Origin: Micromonospora endophytica
GTDB taxonomy: Bacteria; Actinomycetota; Actinomycetes; Mycobacteriales; Micromonosporaceae
Assembly (NCBI RefSeq): GCF_003236305.1
Contig: NZ_POTX01000036.1
Span: 1 to 34,209 of the forward strand
DNA: 34,209 nucleotides
Direction: 5' to 3'
Part shown: in pieces, positions 24,905 through 33,631 of the stretch
How the letters are laid out: each line of letters opens with the position of its first letter
Numbering within the stretch: the first letter of the stretch is position 1
Position numbers and translations under genes: made by a program
Notes under the pieces: model-generated
The model's database searches: none
Told to the model about the DNA's origin: nothing
What the model saw: the letters and a program-made list of their open reading frames with translations, nothing else

Positions 24905-25582
24905 TCAGCCTTTGGCCTCGTAGACCAGAATGGCGACCTGAACCCGGTTCGTGCACCGCAGCTTGGCAAGGATGCGAGACACGTACGCCTTCACTGTGGT
25001 GACGCTCATGTACAGCGTGGCGCTGATCTCGGCGTTCGACCGGCCCTCACCGATGGCGTCTGCGACCTCGCGCTCGCGGTCGGTCAGCCGTGCCAACGCC
25101 GTGCGTGCCCGGCTCGCCCGATCGTCGGCGGACGGCGGTCCGGCGTCAGTGCCGGTTCGCACCACGTGGTCGATCAGCCGTGCGATGACCGGCGGGGAGA
25201 GCATCGACTCCCCCGCGGCGACTCGACGGACCGACTCGATGATCTCCAACGGCGGAGTGTCCTTCAGGAGGAATCCGACGGCGCCCGCCCGAAGTGCCCG
25301 CAGAATGTGCTCATCGGTGTCGAAGGTGGTGATCACGACGACGGCGGTAGGGCTCTCGGATGCCTGCAACGCCTCGGCTGCTGACAGGCCGTCCATCCCC
25401 GACATCCGGATGTCCATGAGAACCAGATCGGGTTTCAGGCGGCCGGTCGCCTCGATCGCCTGGGCGCCATCACTCGCTTCCCCGACCACCTCGATGTCAT
25501 CGCTGGCGCTGAGCACCAACGACAGTCCTACCCGCACCAGCGGGTCGTCGTCCACGATCAGCACCCGAATCACGTCTGCCAC
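24905..25582 (-). CDS. NarL/LuxR-type response regulator (system 1)
   Basis: The GTG at 25582 has GGAGG about 10 bases upstream; the product has 225 residues. The receiver domain has Asp11/Asp12, the phosphorylated Asp57 in LVLMDIRMSGMDG, Thr in VVVITTFDTD and Lys in FLLKDTPP. The LuxR HTH near the C-terminus is LTDREREVADAIGEGRSNAE then TVKAYVSRILAKL. Phosphorylation by the kinase at 25570 should trigger dimerisation and DNA binding. The start overlaps the end of that kinase gene. The divergently encoded ABC exporter is the obvious target. Confidence 0.95.
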   Translation of the reverse strand: MADVIRVLIVDDDPLVRVGLSLVLSASDDIEVVGEASDGAQAIEATGRLKPDLVLMDIRMSGMDGLSAAEALQASESPTAVVVITTFDTDEHILRALRAGAVGFLLKDTPPLEIIESVRRVAAGESMLSPPVIARLIDHVVRTGTDAGPPSADDRASRARTALARLTDREREVADAIGEGRSNAEISATLYMSVTTVKAYVSRILAKLRCTNRVQVAILVYEAKG

Positions 25583-26745
25583 GGCAGCCACACCTCCAGA
25601 CAGAACGACAGCCCTCCCGCCGGATTCTGTCGGATGCCGTGGTGCGATCGGCCGCCGGCGAGGCCCACCCGCTCGGCGAGTCCGACCAGACCGGTACCGG
25701 CGCCGGGAATGATCGTGGCTCCGTCGGCCAGCCGGTTGCACAGCTCCACGTGCAACTCGTCCTTGGGGGTCCGGGTCAGATGCAGGTGCACCTCGATGCC
25801 CGCTGCGTGCTTGCGTGCATTGGTCAGCCCCTCCTGTACCACCCGGTAAGCGGTACGGCTCATCGACGCGGACATCGCCCGGTCGGGCCGTTCGTCGGTG
25901 ACGGCGATCTTGGCGCCGGCTTCCCGGCACTCCGCTACCAGGGTGTCGAGGTCACCCAGGTCCGGCTGAGGACGCAGGCCTACCGGTCCACCGTCGACCG
26001 TCAGGCCGCCGCCGCGCAGTACACCCAGGATCTCCCGCAGGTCGTCGAGGGCTTGGTGCGCGGTGACCCGGATCGTCCCAGCCAGTTTCGACACGTCGGC
26101 TGCGGGCAGGTCGGCACGAATCTCCAAGGCTCCTGCGTGCAGGCTGACCAGCGAGATCCGATGCGCGAGGACATCGTGCATCTCCCGAGCAATGCGAACG
26201 CGTTCGACGGCTCGGATCTGCTCGGTGCGCAACTCCGCCTGGGCCTTGGCCCGCAGGGCCCGGTCACGCACCGCCGCGGCGGCGTCCCGCCGCGCCCGAA
26301 CGACGGTGCCCAGCATCGCCGCCATCATCAGCAGGAACGCGTGGAACGTGCTGATGGCCAGCGCGGACTGGTGCGGGTCCGGCCGGACCAGTAGGTACGG
26401 GATGTGCGCCACGAGATAGGTCGCCATGAACGCTGCGGTGACCCCCCACCGGCGGTACTCGGCCAGCGTGAACATGATGATCAGAAGCGAGCCGACGACC
26501 ATGTCGGTGAGCATCACCAGTGGAGCGAGTGCAAGAGCTACCCTGACCGGGTAACGCCGCCGCCACCACAGCATGGTCGACCCGATGACACCGGGCACCA
26601 GGGCCCAGAACAACGCCCGGCCGGTGACCTGACCGATGTCCTCGGCCTCACCGGCGAGCGCGACCGCGATGACCAACGCGGCGCTGACGCAGCAGACATC
26701 GGCAGCTATCTCGCGGGCTCTCCGCCGCCGCGGTTCGAAGGTCAT
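25570..26745 (-). CDS. NarX/DesK-type sensor histidine kinase (system 1)
   Basis: ATG 26745 is preferred; GTG 26751 is an alternative. The product of about 391 residues has a cytoplasmic basic start, about five hydrophobic helices (~15-150) and almost no extracytoplasmic loop, as in intramembrane-sensing kinases. A coiled helix leads to the HisKA_3 phosphoacceptor REMHDVLAHRISLVSLHA. The ATPase domain shows the N-box VVQEGLTNARKHA and G-box GTGLVGLAERVGLAGG. Lack of a large sensor domain suggests it senses membrane stress or works through the neighbouring transporter. Confidence 0.94.
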   Translation of the reverse strand: MTFEPRRRRAREIAADVCCVSAALVIAVALAGEAEDIGQVTGRALFWALVPGVIGSTMLWWRRRYPVRVALALAPLVMLTDMVVGSLLIIMFTLAEYRRWGVTAAFMATYLVAHIPYLLVRPDPHQSALAISTFHAFLLMMAAMLGTVVRARRDAAAAVRDRALRAKAQAELRTEQIRAVERVRIAREMHDVLAHRISLVSLHAGALEIRADLPAADVSKLAGTIRVTAHQALDDLREILGVLRGGGLTVDGGPVGLRPQPDLGDLDTLVAECREAGAKIAVTDERPDRAMSASMSRTAYRVVQEGLTNARKHAAGIEVHLHLTRTPKDELHVELCNRLADGATIIPGAGTGLVGLAERVGLAGGRSHHGIRQNPAGGLSFCLEVWLPWQT

Positions 26746-26979
26746 GAGCACCTGATCGGTGGCCAGCGTTGATCTTCACGCAGCAAGGTGGCCGGATGGA
26801 TCCAGCTCATGACCGCAGACTACCGACCGCAGGACGCCGGGGGCAGTCGACCAAAGTCGGGGACCTTCGGACAGGGACCGGATACTTTTGCCAGTCGAGG
26901 CAGGAGCTGCTTGGGGCCAGGATTGGATCGTCCGGCGTGCGACGACACGCCCTCAGATCGCCGAACCGGAGATCACCCC
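26746..26979. other. Divergent promoter region, kinase versus ABC exporter
   Basis: It separates system 1 (-) from the exporter (+) and must hold both promoters. A GGGGACC/GGGACC direct repeat spaced by about one helical turn near 26860-26880 may be a regulator site. GGAG before 26980 is the exporter's ribosome-binding site. Confidence 0.4.
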
Positions 26980-27792
26980 ATGACCGACACCACGGAGCGA
27001 ACGGCGCAACCGGTCCCCCCCGAACTCAGCGATCGGACGGTCGCGGTCCGAGCCGATGGCGTCACCAAACGGTACGGGCTGGGCGAGAACGCCGTGGTCG
27101 CGCTGGACGACGTGACCATCGACCTCACGCGGGGGGAATTCACCGCGATCATGGGCCCGTCCGGCTCGGGCAAGTCGACGCTGATGCACTGCCTGGCCGG
27201 CCTGGACACGGTCGACGCCGGACGGGTGTTCCTCGGCGGCGACGAGCTGACCCAGATGAACGACAAGCAGCTCACCCGGCTGAGGCGGGATCGGATCGGC
27301 TTCATCTTCCAGTCGTTCAACCTGATTCCCACGCTGTCGGCACTGGAGAACATCATATTGCCGATGAGCGTCGCCGGCCGGCAGCCGGACGCGGAGTGGC
27401 TGGACACCGTCATCGAGACGACCGGTCTACGCGAGCGACTCGAGCACAGGCCCAGTCAACTCTCCGGTGGACAGCAACAGCGGGTGGCGTGTGCCCGGGC
27501 TCTGGCCGGCCGGCCGGACGTCATCTTCGCCGACGAGCCGACCGGCAACCTGGATTCCCGCTCCGGCGGTGAGGTGCTGAAATTCCTGCGTGAATCGGTT
27601 CGCTCCGGTGGGCAGACAATCGTGATGGTCACCCACGACCCGGTGGCCGCCGGATACACCGACCACGTGGTGTTCCTCGCCGACGGGCGACTGATCGATC
27701 GCCTGCAGGAGCCGACCCGGGCGACCGTGCTGGAGCGGATGAAGGATCTGGACACCCGGGTGGCAGCGGTCGAGAAGGAGCCTCGCGCATGA
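26980..27792 (+). CDS. MacB/LolD-type ABC exporter ATPase
   Basis: The ATG at 26980 has GGAG 8 bases upstream; longer frames upstream lack a ribosome-binding site. The product has 270 residues: Walker A GPSGSGKST, Q-loop FIFQSFNLIPTLSALENI, signature LSGGQQQRVACARAL, Walker B VIFADEPTGNLDS and H-loop VTHDPVA. FNLIPTLSALEN and PTGNLDSRSG are typical of the LolD/MacB branch that works with FtsX-type permeases. The C-terminal extension is a short helix. Its stop overlaps the permease start (ATGA). It is likely regulated by the adjacent divergent two-component system. Confidence 0.95.
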   Translation: MTDTTERTAQPVPPELSDRTVAVRADGVTKRYGLGENAVVALDDVTIDLTRGEFTAIMGPSGSGKSTLMHCLAGLDTVDAGRVFLGGDELTQMNDKQLTRLRRDRIGFIFQSFNLIPTLSALENIILPMSVAGRQPDAEWLDTVIETTGLRERLEHRPSQLSGGQQQRVACARALAGRPDVIFADEPTGNLDSRSGGEVLKFLRESVRSGGQTIVMVTHDPVAAGYTDHVVFLADGRLIDRLQEPTRATVLERMKDLDTRVAAVEKEPRA

Positions 27793-30338
27793 TCGCCAAG
27801 CTGGCGGTGCGCAACCTGCTCGCCCACCGGGCCCGGTTCCTGTTCACCGCGATGGCTGTGACGCTCGGGGTGGCGTTCGTGTCGGGAACGATGATCTTTC
27901 GGGACACGGCGAGCCAGAGCTTCGGGCCGCTATTTGAGAGACGGGCACAGGCGGAGACGATCACCGTTCGTGGTGTGGAGACGATCACCGTTCGTGGTGT
28001 GGAGACGGTCTCCGGTGAAGGTGCACCGCCGCCGACCGTGCCTGCCGAGGTGCTCGCCACACTCGACCAGAAGGTAACCGACGCCGAGGTGTACGGTCAG
28101 ATCGAGGGCTATTCCGCGCTGGTGCGTGACGATGGCTCGATCGTCGGAGAGGACGTCAACGCCAACCTTGGCGGGGCGTTCACGCCACGTCCCGGTGCCA
28201 CCCTGACCCTGCTGAGTGGTCGGGAACCGGCCGGTGCGGACGAGATCGTGGTGGAGACCAGGACCGCGACCGAAGGCCAGGTCAAGGTCGGTGACTCGTA
28301 CACCGTGGTCGCCCAGCGCGATACCCGCAGGATGAAGGTCGTTGGCATCTTCGAGCTCCAGGACGATGACATCGGCCGGGTCGTGACGTACATCGGCTAC
28401 TCACCGGCGGTTGCCCACGACCTGCTCACCGGATCGGGTAACTACTCCGCGATCTTCCTCAACCCGCGTCAGGGCATCTCCCAACAGCAGGTCCTCGCGC
28501 AGGTCCGGCCGCTGCTGACGCCGCAGTACGAGGCGACGACACCGGACCAACAGGCTGAACAGTTCGAGGCGGAGCTCAAGGACCTCTTCGCACTGCTGAG
28601 CCGCTTCCTGCTGGCCTTCGCCGGAGTCTCAGTCGTGGTCAGTTCATTCATTATCTTCAACACATTCACGATGCTGATCGCGCAGCGCACGCGGGAGTTG
28701 GCGCTGCTGCGCGCCCTAGGGGCCGGGCGCGCCCAGGTGACCAGAGCCGTACTCGCCGAAGGGCTGGGTGTCGGACTGCTCGGTGCCACCCTGGGCCTGG
28801 TCGCCGGCGTGGGGGTGTCGTTCCTTCTGCGGTTGCTGTTCACTCAGTTCGCGGGCACCCAGCTGCCGATCCGCGCGCCGGTCGTCGCATCGGCGACGGT
28901 GTTCTGGTCGTACCTCGTGGGTGTGCTGGTAACGGTGGCGGCGGCGTACGTCCCGGCCCGGCGTGCGTCGCGGATCCCCCCGATGGCGGCGCTACGCGAC
29001 GACGTCGCGGAGGCGCGTCGAACCCGATTGGTCCGACTGGTCCTCGGGCTCACGGTGGCACTGTTCGGCGGTGCGGGACTGGCCGGTGGGATCGCGGACC
29101 GTGGTGCTGATGGGGCTGCGCTGGTGGTGATCAGCGGGGTGATCCTGCTGCTGGCCGCCGCAATGGTCAGCCCCTGCCTGGGGCGTCCGGTGATTCGCGT
29201 GCTCGGCTGGCCGATCGCGAGGCTGGCCGGCGCGGTGGGCCGAATGAGCCGGGAGAACGCCCGCCGTGACCCTCGCCGGTCGGCGGCGACGGCTTCCGCG
29301 CTGATGGTCGGGCTGGCCTTGGTGTCGGTGGCGACGGTGCTGGCCACCTCGATGAGTGCGTCCGCCGAGGCGGACATCGACCGGCAGTTCGGCGCCGACT
29401 ACACGATAGAGCCGCGTGGGCTGACCGGATTCAAGCGGGAGGTCGTCGAACAGGTGGCTGCGGTGCCAGGCGTCCGTACCGTCACGCCGTTGCAGATCGG
29501 CTCGCTGCAGGTTGGCCGTGAGGAGATGGCCGCCGTGGTCGCCGATGCCCGGGCCCTGTCGGTGCCGACCAACCTGACGATACTGGAGGGCTCCGCGACG
29601 CTGGGACCCGACGACATTCTGGTTCAGCGCTCGCTCGCCGAGTCAAAAGCCTGGCAGGTGGGCAGCACGGTGGCGGGCAAGTACCCGGACGGCAAGCCGG
29701 CCACCTTCCGCGTTGGTGGGATCTTCGCCGACAACAAGGTGGTGGGCCGCTCGATCATGATTCATCCTGACGGCTACACCAGCCACGCGCCTACCACGCT
29801 GATCCAGAAGGCATTCATCGACTTCGACGATGCGCGGGCCGCGACGGCGCTCGCCGGTGTGCGGGAAACGCTGCGGGCGTATCCGAACGTCGACCTCCAG
29901 GACCGGGAGGATGCCAAGGCCGCAGCCCGGCAGGGTATCGATCAGATCCTTGCAGTCGTGGTGGTGCTGCTCGTTCTCTCGATCGCGATCGCGGCCCTGG
30001 GGATCGTGAACACCCTTGGCCTGTCGGTCATCGAGCGGACTCGGGAGATCGGCCTGCTGCGGGCGGTAGGGATGGCGCGGTCGCAGGTCGCTGCCATGAT
30101 CAGATACGAGGCAGTCATGATTGCGCTGTTCGGTGCGGTCCTTGGCGTGGGGCTCGGCGCGGCTGTCGGATGGGCCCTCCAGCGGGCGATGGCCGACGAG
30201 GTGAGCACACTGGATGTTCCCGTCGGGCGCCTGGGCCTCTATCTGCTCGCGGCGATCGTCATTGCGGTCGTCGCCGCGCTGTGGCCCGCCCGTCGCGCAT
30301 CCAAAATGAACGTTCTCCAGGCTATCCACAATAGTTAG
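27789..30338 (+). CDS. FtsX/MacB-type ABC permease with two FtsX domains
   Basis: Product of 849 residues with a duplicated layout: TM helix, large extracytoplasmic region, three-helix FtsX block (SVVVSSFIIFNTFTMLIAQR, ELALLRALGAGRAQVTRAVL), then a second copy (SRENARRDPRRSAATASALM, large loop, IAALGIVNTLGLSVIERT, EIGLLRAVGMARSQVAAMI). These proteins move lipids, lipoproteins or peptides from the outer leaflet by a mechanical mechanism instead of transport through a pore. In the first extracytoplasmic region a 24-base unit is exactly duplicated. It is translationally coupled to the ATPase, and a very strong hairpin follows. Confidence 0.95.
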   Translation: MIAKLAVRNLLAHRARFLFTAMAVTLGVAFVSGTMIFRDTASQSFGPLFERRAQAETITVRGVETITVRGVETVSGEGAPPPTVPAEVLATLDQKVTDAEVYGQIEGYSALVRDDGSIVGEDVNANLGGAFTPRPGATLTLLSGREPAGADEIVVETRTATEGQVKVGDSYTVVAQRDTRRMKVVGIFELQDDDIGRVVTYIGYSPAVAHDLLTGSGNYSAIFLNPRQGISQQQVLAQVRPLLTPQYEATTPDQQAEQFEAELKDLFALLSRFLLAFAGVSVVVSSFIIFNTFTMLIAQRTRELALLRALGAGRAQVTRAVLAEGLGVGLLGATLGLVAGVGVSFLLRLLFTQFAGTQLPIRAPVVASATVFWSYLVGVLVTVAAAYVPARRASRIPPMAALRDDVAEARRTRLVRLVLGLTVALFGGAGLAGGIADRGADGAALVVISGVILLLAAAMVSPCLGRPVIRVLGWPIARLAGAVGRMSRENARRDPRRSAATASALMVGLALVSVATVLATSMSASAEADIDRQFGADYTIEPRGLTGFKREVVEQVAAVPGVRTVTPLQIGSLQVGREEMAAVVADARALSVPTNLTILEGSATLGPDDILVQRSLAESKAWQVGSTVAGKYPDGKPATFRVGGIFADNKVVGRSIMIHPDGYTSHAPTTLIQKAFIDFDDARAATALAGVRETLRAYPNVDLQDREDAKAAARQGIDQILAVVVVLLVLSIAIAALGIVNTLGLSVIERTREIGLLRAVGMARSQVAAMIRYEAVMIALFGAVLGVGLGAAVGWALQRAMADEVSTLDVPVGRLGLYLLAAIVIAVVAALWPARRASKMNVLQAIHNS
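27954..28001 (+). repeat. Perfect 24-bp tandem duplication in the permease gene
   Basis: Units 27954-27977 and 27978-28001 are identical and each encodes ETITVRGV. A diverged third start (ETVSGEG) follows. The duplication keeps frame and lies early in the first extracytoplasmic region. Confidence 0.95.
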
Positions 30339-30388
30339 GCCGAATGGAGCCGTGCGGTCAGCAGTCGTACCGCACGGCTCCATTCGGC
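30339..30388. terminator. Perfect 20-bp inverted repeat ending the exporter operon
   Basis: GCCGAATGGAGCCGTGCGGT (30339-30358) pairs perfectly with its complement at 30369-30388 around a 10-base loop. It begins directly after the permease stop codon. No T-run follows, as is common for actinobacterial terminators. Confidence 0.9.
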
Positions 30389-30771
30389 AAATTGGGTTGG
30401 CAGGCTGCTGCGGAATCCATGGAACCGATCAATTCGAGGTACGGCGTCAACTCACCCCGCGTGGGCGCTCTGCGTCGCCAACTCGCGTGCGTACGCAAGG
30501 ATCAGGGGATTTCCTGGAACAGATTCGCCGCCGGCTCCTGCACCAGGCGCGTATCGATGAGCCCCTCCAAGGCACGGCGAGTGTGATGGGACTCGGTCCC
30601 CGCCAGGATGATCGCGGTGGGAGGCTGAAGGTGCTGGTGGGCGCGCGTTTGCGATATTTCGGGCTGTCGTGAGGTGGGCAGGAAGGTTGAGGATGTCCTC
30701 GTCGGTGGCGAGGGAGTGCGGCGTGCCTCCAAGGGGCGGAGCGCCGGTGAACAGGCAGGGGCAGTTCCGTC
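30389..30771. other. Gene-poor stretch with unrecognised coding-like scrap
   Basis: No convincing gene is visible. On the minus strand a short frame includes ALEGLIDTRLVQEPAANLFQ, which looks protein-like, but I cannot assign it and see no start signal. It lies between the exporter terminator and the end of response regulator 2. Confidence 0.35.
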
Positions 30772-31419
30772 TCAGGTATTGGCTGCGTCGCGTACGAGTA
30801 AGGCGATCTGCACGCGGTTGCTCAAGCCAAGTTTGACCAGCGAGCGGCTGACATGCGCTTTGATCGTGGTTTCGGTGGTGTGGAGTTCGCGGGCGATCTC
30901 GGCGTTGCTGAGGCCGCGCGCCACGGCTTGGACGACGTCGTGTTCCCGAGGCGTGAGGACGCTCAGTCGCTGCCGGGCCGCTTGGTAGTCGGCCGTTTGC
31001 CGTCGAGCGAATGCGTCGATGAGCCGCCGAGTCACGGTGGGTGAGAGCATGGCGCTGCCGTCGGCCGCTGCCCGGGCTGCGGCGACGAGTTCTCGCGGGC
31101 CGGTGTCCTTGAGCAGGAACCCAGACGCGCCGTTGCGAAGGGCGGTGTGGACGTAGTCATCGAGGTCGAACGTGGTCAGCACGACGACTTTCGGCGGGTC
31201 CGGCGTAGCGGCGATGCGTCGCAGGGCGGTCAGGCCGTCCATGCGCGGCATCCGCACATCTAGGAAGACCAGATCGGGACGATGTTGCGAGATCGCGGCG
31301 AGCGCGTCCGCGCCGTCGCGGGCCTCGGCAACGACCGTGATGTCCTCGGCGCTGTTGAGAATCATGCGCAGACCGGTACGCACCAGTGGCTCGTCGTCGA
31401 CGATCAAGATGCGGATCAC
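30772..31419 (-). CDS. NarL/LuxR-type response regulator (system 2)
   Basis: The GTG at 31419 overlaps the kinase stop (GTGA), giving coupled translation; the product has 215 residues. Receiver: Asp8/Asp9, phosphorylated Asp54 in LVFLDVRMPRMDG, VVVLTTFDLD and FLLKDTGP. LuxR HTH: LTPREHDVVQAVARGLSNAE then TIKAHVSRSLVKLGL. It is clearly paralogous to regulator 1 at 24905, with the same domain order. It is the last gene of a three-gene minus-strand unit and is convergent with the exporter operon. Confidence 0.95.
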   Translation of the reverse strand: MIRILIVDDEPLVRTGLRMILNSAEDITVVAEARDGADALAAISQHRPDLVFLDVRMPRMDGLTALRRIAATPDPPKVVVLTTFDLDDYVHTALRNGASGFLLKDTGPRELVAAARAAADGSAMLSPTVTRRLIDAFARRQTADYQAARQRLSVLTPREHDVVQAVARGLSNAEIARELHTTETTIKAHVSRSLVKLGLSNRVQIALLVRDAANT

Positions 31420-32624
31420 GAGGGCATCCTCGCCCAGACGCTGAAGCCGCCAGTGGGAGCCGGCTGGGCGGAAAACTCGCCGCCCAGCAGCACGACGCGC
31501 TCACGCAGGCCGGTCAAGCCGAGCCCGCTGCCGGGCAGTGTGAGTCGCCGAAGCGAGCCAGCCGTGTTGTCGACCTGTATCTCCAGGGCGGTAGGCAGCC
31601 ACCGGACGGTAACCCGCGCTGTGCTGCCGTGTGTGTGTTTGCGGATGTTGGTCAATGCCTCCTGGATGATCCGGTACGCCGCGTGCTCTGTCATCGGGTG
31701 CAGCACGTAGGGCCTACCTTCGTCGTGGCGGTGCACGGGCAGGCCCGCTACCCGCGCTTGGTCGAGCAACCGGTCGACGTCGGTCAGCTTCGGCTGCGGG
31801 TCGGCAACCGGCGCGGCGACCCGGTAAGTGCGGTGGTCTCGCTCAGGTGACGAGGAAAGGACGCCGAGGACGTCACGCAGTTGTGACATGGCCTCGCTGC
31901 CGGTGTTCCGGATGAGTTCGGCCTGGGCCGCCGTCGCCGCGTCGGTAGCACTGATCTCCAACGCGCCGGCGTGCAGCACCATGAGTGAGACGTGGTGGGC
32001 GACAACGTCATGCATGTCGCGAGCGATACGTGCGCGTTCCTCAGCACGGGCCTGATCGGCTCTGGCGGCCTGCTCACGCTGGAGCTGACTGGCCCGCCCG
32101 CGCAGTTCGGCGACCACCTGCCGCCGCGCCGCGACCAGCAGCCCGATCATGAGCGGAAGCCACACAAGTACGACCACGCCGCCGCCGTCGGACGTCAGTG
32201 TCGTCGCGGCGGTCGGGATCAGCATCGTCCCGCTCGCGGCGACCGCATAGATCGCCAGGTCGCGGGGACGTCGATAGCTCGTGGCGGCGAGATAGGAGGC
32301 CAGCGCCACGAGCAGACCGGAGGATCGGAAGAACAGATCCAGGGTGGCGACTAGGTACAGCGGCCACAGGCGACGTGGGGCAAAGCGCGCCGCCGCGGCG
32401 GCGGACAGGCCGACAACCGTTGCCTGAATGGACGTCGGTATCCCGGTCAACCCTGCCAGTTCCTGTAGGTAGGGGCGCAGGCCGGCCGTGGTGGAGAGGA
32501 AAGGGCTGAGAAAGGCGACGGCGGTGAGAATGTAGGGGGACAGCCTGGCCCGTGTCGATTCCAGCCATGACCAGCTCCACGTGCCATCTTTCACCCGGGC
32601 CAGCGTACGTAGCGTCCAGACCAT
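31416..32624 (-). CDS. NarX/DesK-type sensor histidine kinase (system 2)
   Basis: The ATG at 32624 follows GGTGAG by a few bases; the product has 402 residues. Five or so hydrophobic segments in the N-terminal half have only short loops, then comes a coiled linker rich in Arg/Gln/Ala. The phosphoacceptor block is ARDMHDVVAHHVSLMVLHAG, the N-box IIQEALTNIRKHTHG and the G-box GSGLGLTGLRERVVLLGG. The start is 1 base after the stop of the membrane protein at 32626, which may supply the sensory input. Confidence 0.94.
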   Translation of the reverse strand: MVWTLRTLARVKDGTWSWSWLESTRARLSPYILTAVAFLSPFLSTTAGLRPYLQELAGLTGIPTSIQATVVGLSAAAAARFAPRRLWPLYLVATLDLFFRSSGLLVALASYLAATSYRRPRDLAIYAVAASGTMLIPTAATTLTSDGGGVVVLVWLPLMIGLLVAARRQVVAELRGRASQLQREQAARADQARAEERARIARDMHDVVAHHVSLMVLHAGALEISATDAATAAQAELIRNTGSEAMSQLRDVLGVLSSSPERDHRTYRVAAPVADPQPKLTDVDRLLDQARVAGLPVHRHDEGRPYVLHPMTEHAAYRIIQEALTNIRKHTHGSTARVTVRWLPTALEIQVDNTAGSLRRLTLPGSGLGLTGLRERVVLLGGEFSAQPAPTGGFSVWARMPS

Positions 32625-32625
32625 C

Positions 32626-33429
32626 TCACCAACTCAACCAACGCAGGTACCGCCCTCGCATACTGGCTGGCCGGTTTCCTTCCCGCATGTCTCGTGGCTG
32701 CTGCCCGCGGAGAATCTGGACACCGAGGGGAAGGCAGGCAAAACACAACGTGGCCGCGGACGGGCCTTCGAACACATCGCTGGACTTCAACACCCCGGCC
32801 CACAGCGTGGCCCAGTACACCAGCAGAAGACTGCGGCCCAACCCGAATGTCCCGGAGCGGTAGGCGCCGATTGCCAACAGTAATCCGCCCACGTACTGGC
32901 CAGCGGCGGCGATCACCGGGATGTTCCAGGGCCCGTAGGAGATGTCGACGTACTCGGTCATCACCGCATCGGTCGCGGCTGCGAGGCCCTGCACCTCAGT
33001 GAGTTGGAAGGCGGTGTAGTCGACGCCGGCGTGGTACAGCCGCGCGAACAGCCCGAGGATCAGCAGGACCCCGCCCCACTGCGCCAGGCGTGGTGACCGG
33101 GGCGCGACGATCTGGGCCAGGGTGGCAACAGCCGGCCACATCACGAGCCCTCCAGCGACGAACAAGGCATAGCCGGCGGTCACCAGCGCGGGCTCTGACG
33201 CGTATGCCGCCAGTTCCGCCGGCGCTGCGAACGGCTGCTCATCGAAGTGTTTCCGCAGCGCCGGACTGAACTCCGCCGCTGAACGCGCCCACCACCGCAA
33301 CGTCAAGCCGAGCGCCCACAGCGTCGGCCCGACGATCAATGCGACGCCGCCGATGACGTGCCCAGGAAACCATGGACCGCGCCCAGCCGGCATCAGCTCA
33401 TTCGGTTGATCCGCCGTTTCGATCTCCAC
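32626..33429 (-). CDS. Polytopic membrane protein of unknown function
   Basis: I place the start at GTG 33429; a TTG at 33471 or an ATG (MPAGRGPWFPG) at about 33393 are alternatives, and none has a clear ribosome-binding site. There are six or so hydrophobic helices, for example VIGGVALIVGPTLWALGLTL, GYALFVAGGLVMWPAVATLA, WGGVLLILGLFARLY and PVIAAAGQYVGGLLLAIGAY. The extracytoplasmic side may hold the Glu/Asp-bearing loops around residues 55-75 and 145-160. I do not recognise a family. Adjacency to kinase 2 (1-base gap) suggests a co-sensor or regulated target. Confidence 0.85.
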   Translation of the reverse strand: MEIETADQPNELMPAGRGPWFPGHVIGGVALIVGPTLWALGLTLRWWARSAAEFSPALRKHFDEQPFAAPAELAAYASEPALVTAGYALFVAGGLVMWPAVATLAQIVAPRSPRLAQWGGVLLILGLFARLYHAGVDYTAFQLTEVQGLAAATDAVMTEYVDISYGPWNIPVIAAAGQYVGGLLLAIGAYRSGTFGLGRSLLLVYWATLWAGVLKSSDVFEGPSAATLCFACLPLGVQILRGQQPRDMREGNRPASMRGRYLRWLSW

Positions 33430-33494
33430 CGGGCAACCGTAAGAACCACACACCGCGTCGCGCGTCGTCAATTGGAGACACCGCTGTGTAGCTT

Positions 33495-33525
33495 AAGTTA
33501 GGAGTCCGAGTTGCTTCGGACGCGC
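33495..33525 (+). repeat. Degenerate copy of the tRNA-Arg 3' end
   Basis: Twenty-five of 31 bases match tRNA-Arg positions 2053-2083. Intact blocks include GTTAGG, CGAGT and CTTCGG. The T-stem no longer pairs well, so it is not a functional tRNA. It is either a decayed attachment site in the same orientation as the other two, or a chance likeness. Confidence 0.5.
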
Positions 33526-33631
33526 GGGCTGGGCTTGGGACGGGCGACGAGACGGTGGTCGAGCACCAGGAGAGGATGCCAGCCACTCCGCAGTCCCCCG
33601 TGTGGGGCTGCAAGCCGGAAAGGCACCCGCA

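Noticed and set aside
5498-33494. One intact 28 kb integrative conjugative element
   Set aside because: No relaxase, FtsK/TraB-type translocase, replication initiator or intact integrase is present, and the right att copy is only 25 of 31 bases. At best it is an old, remodelled island.
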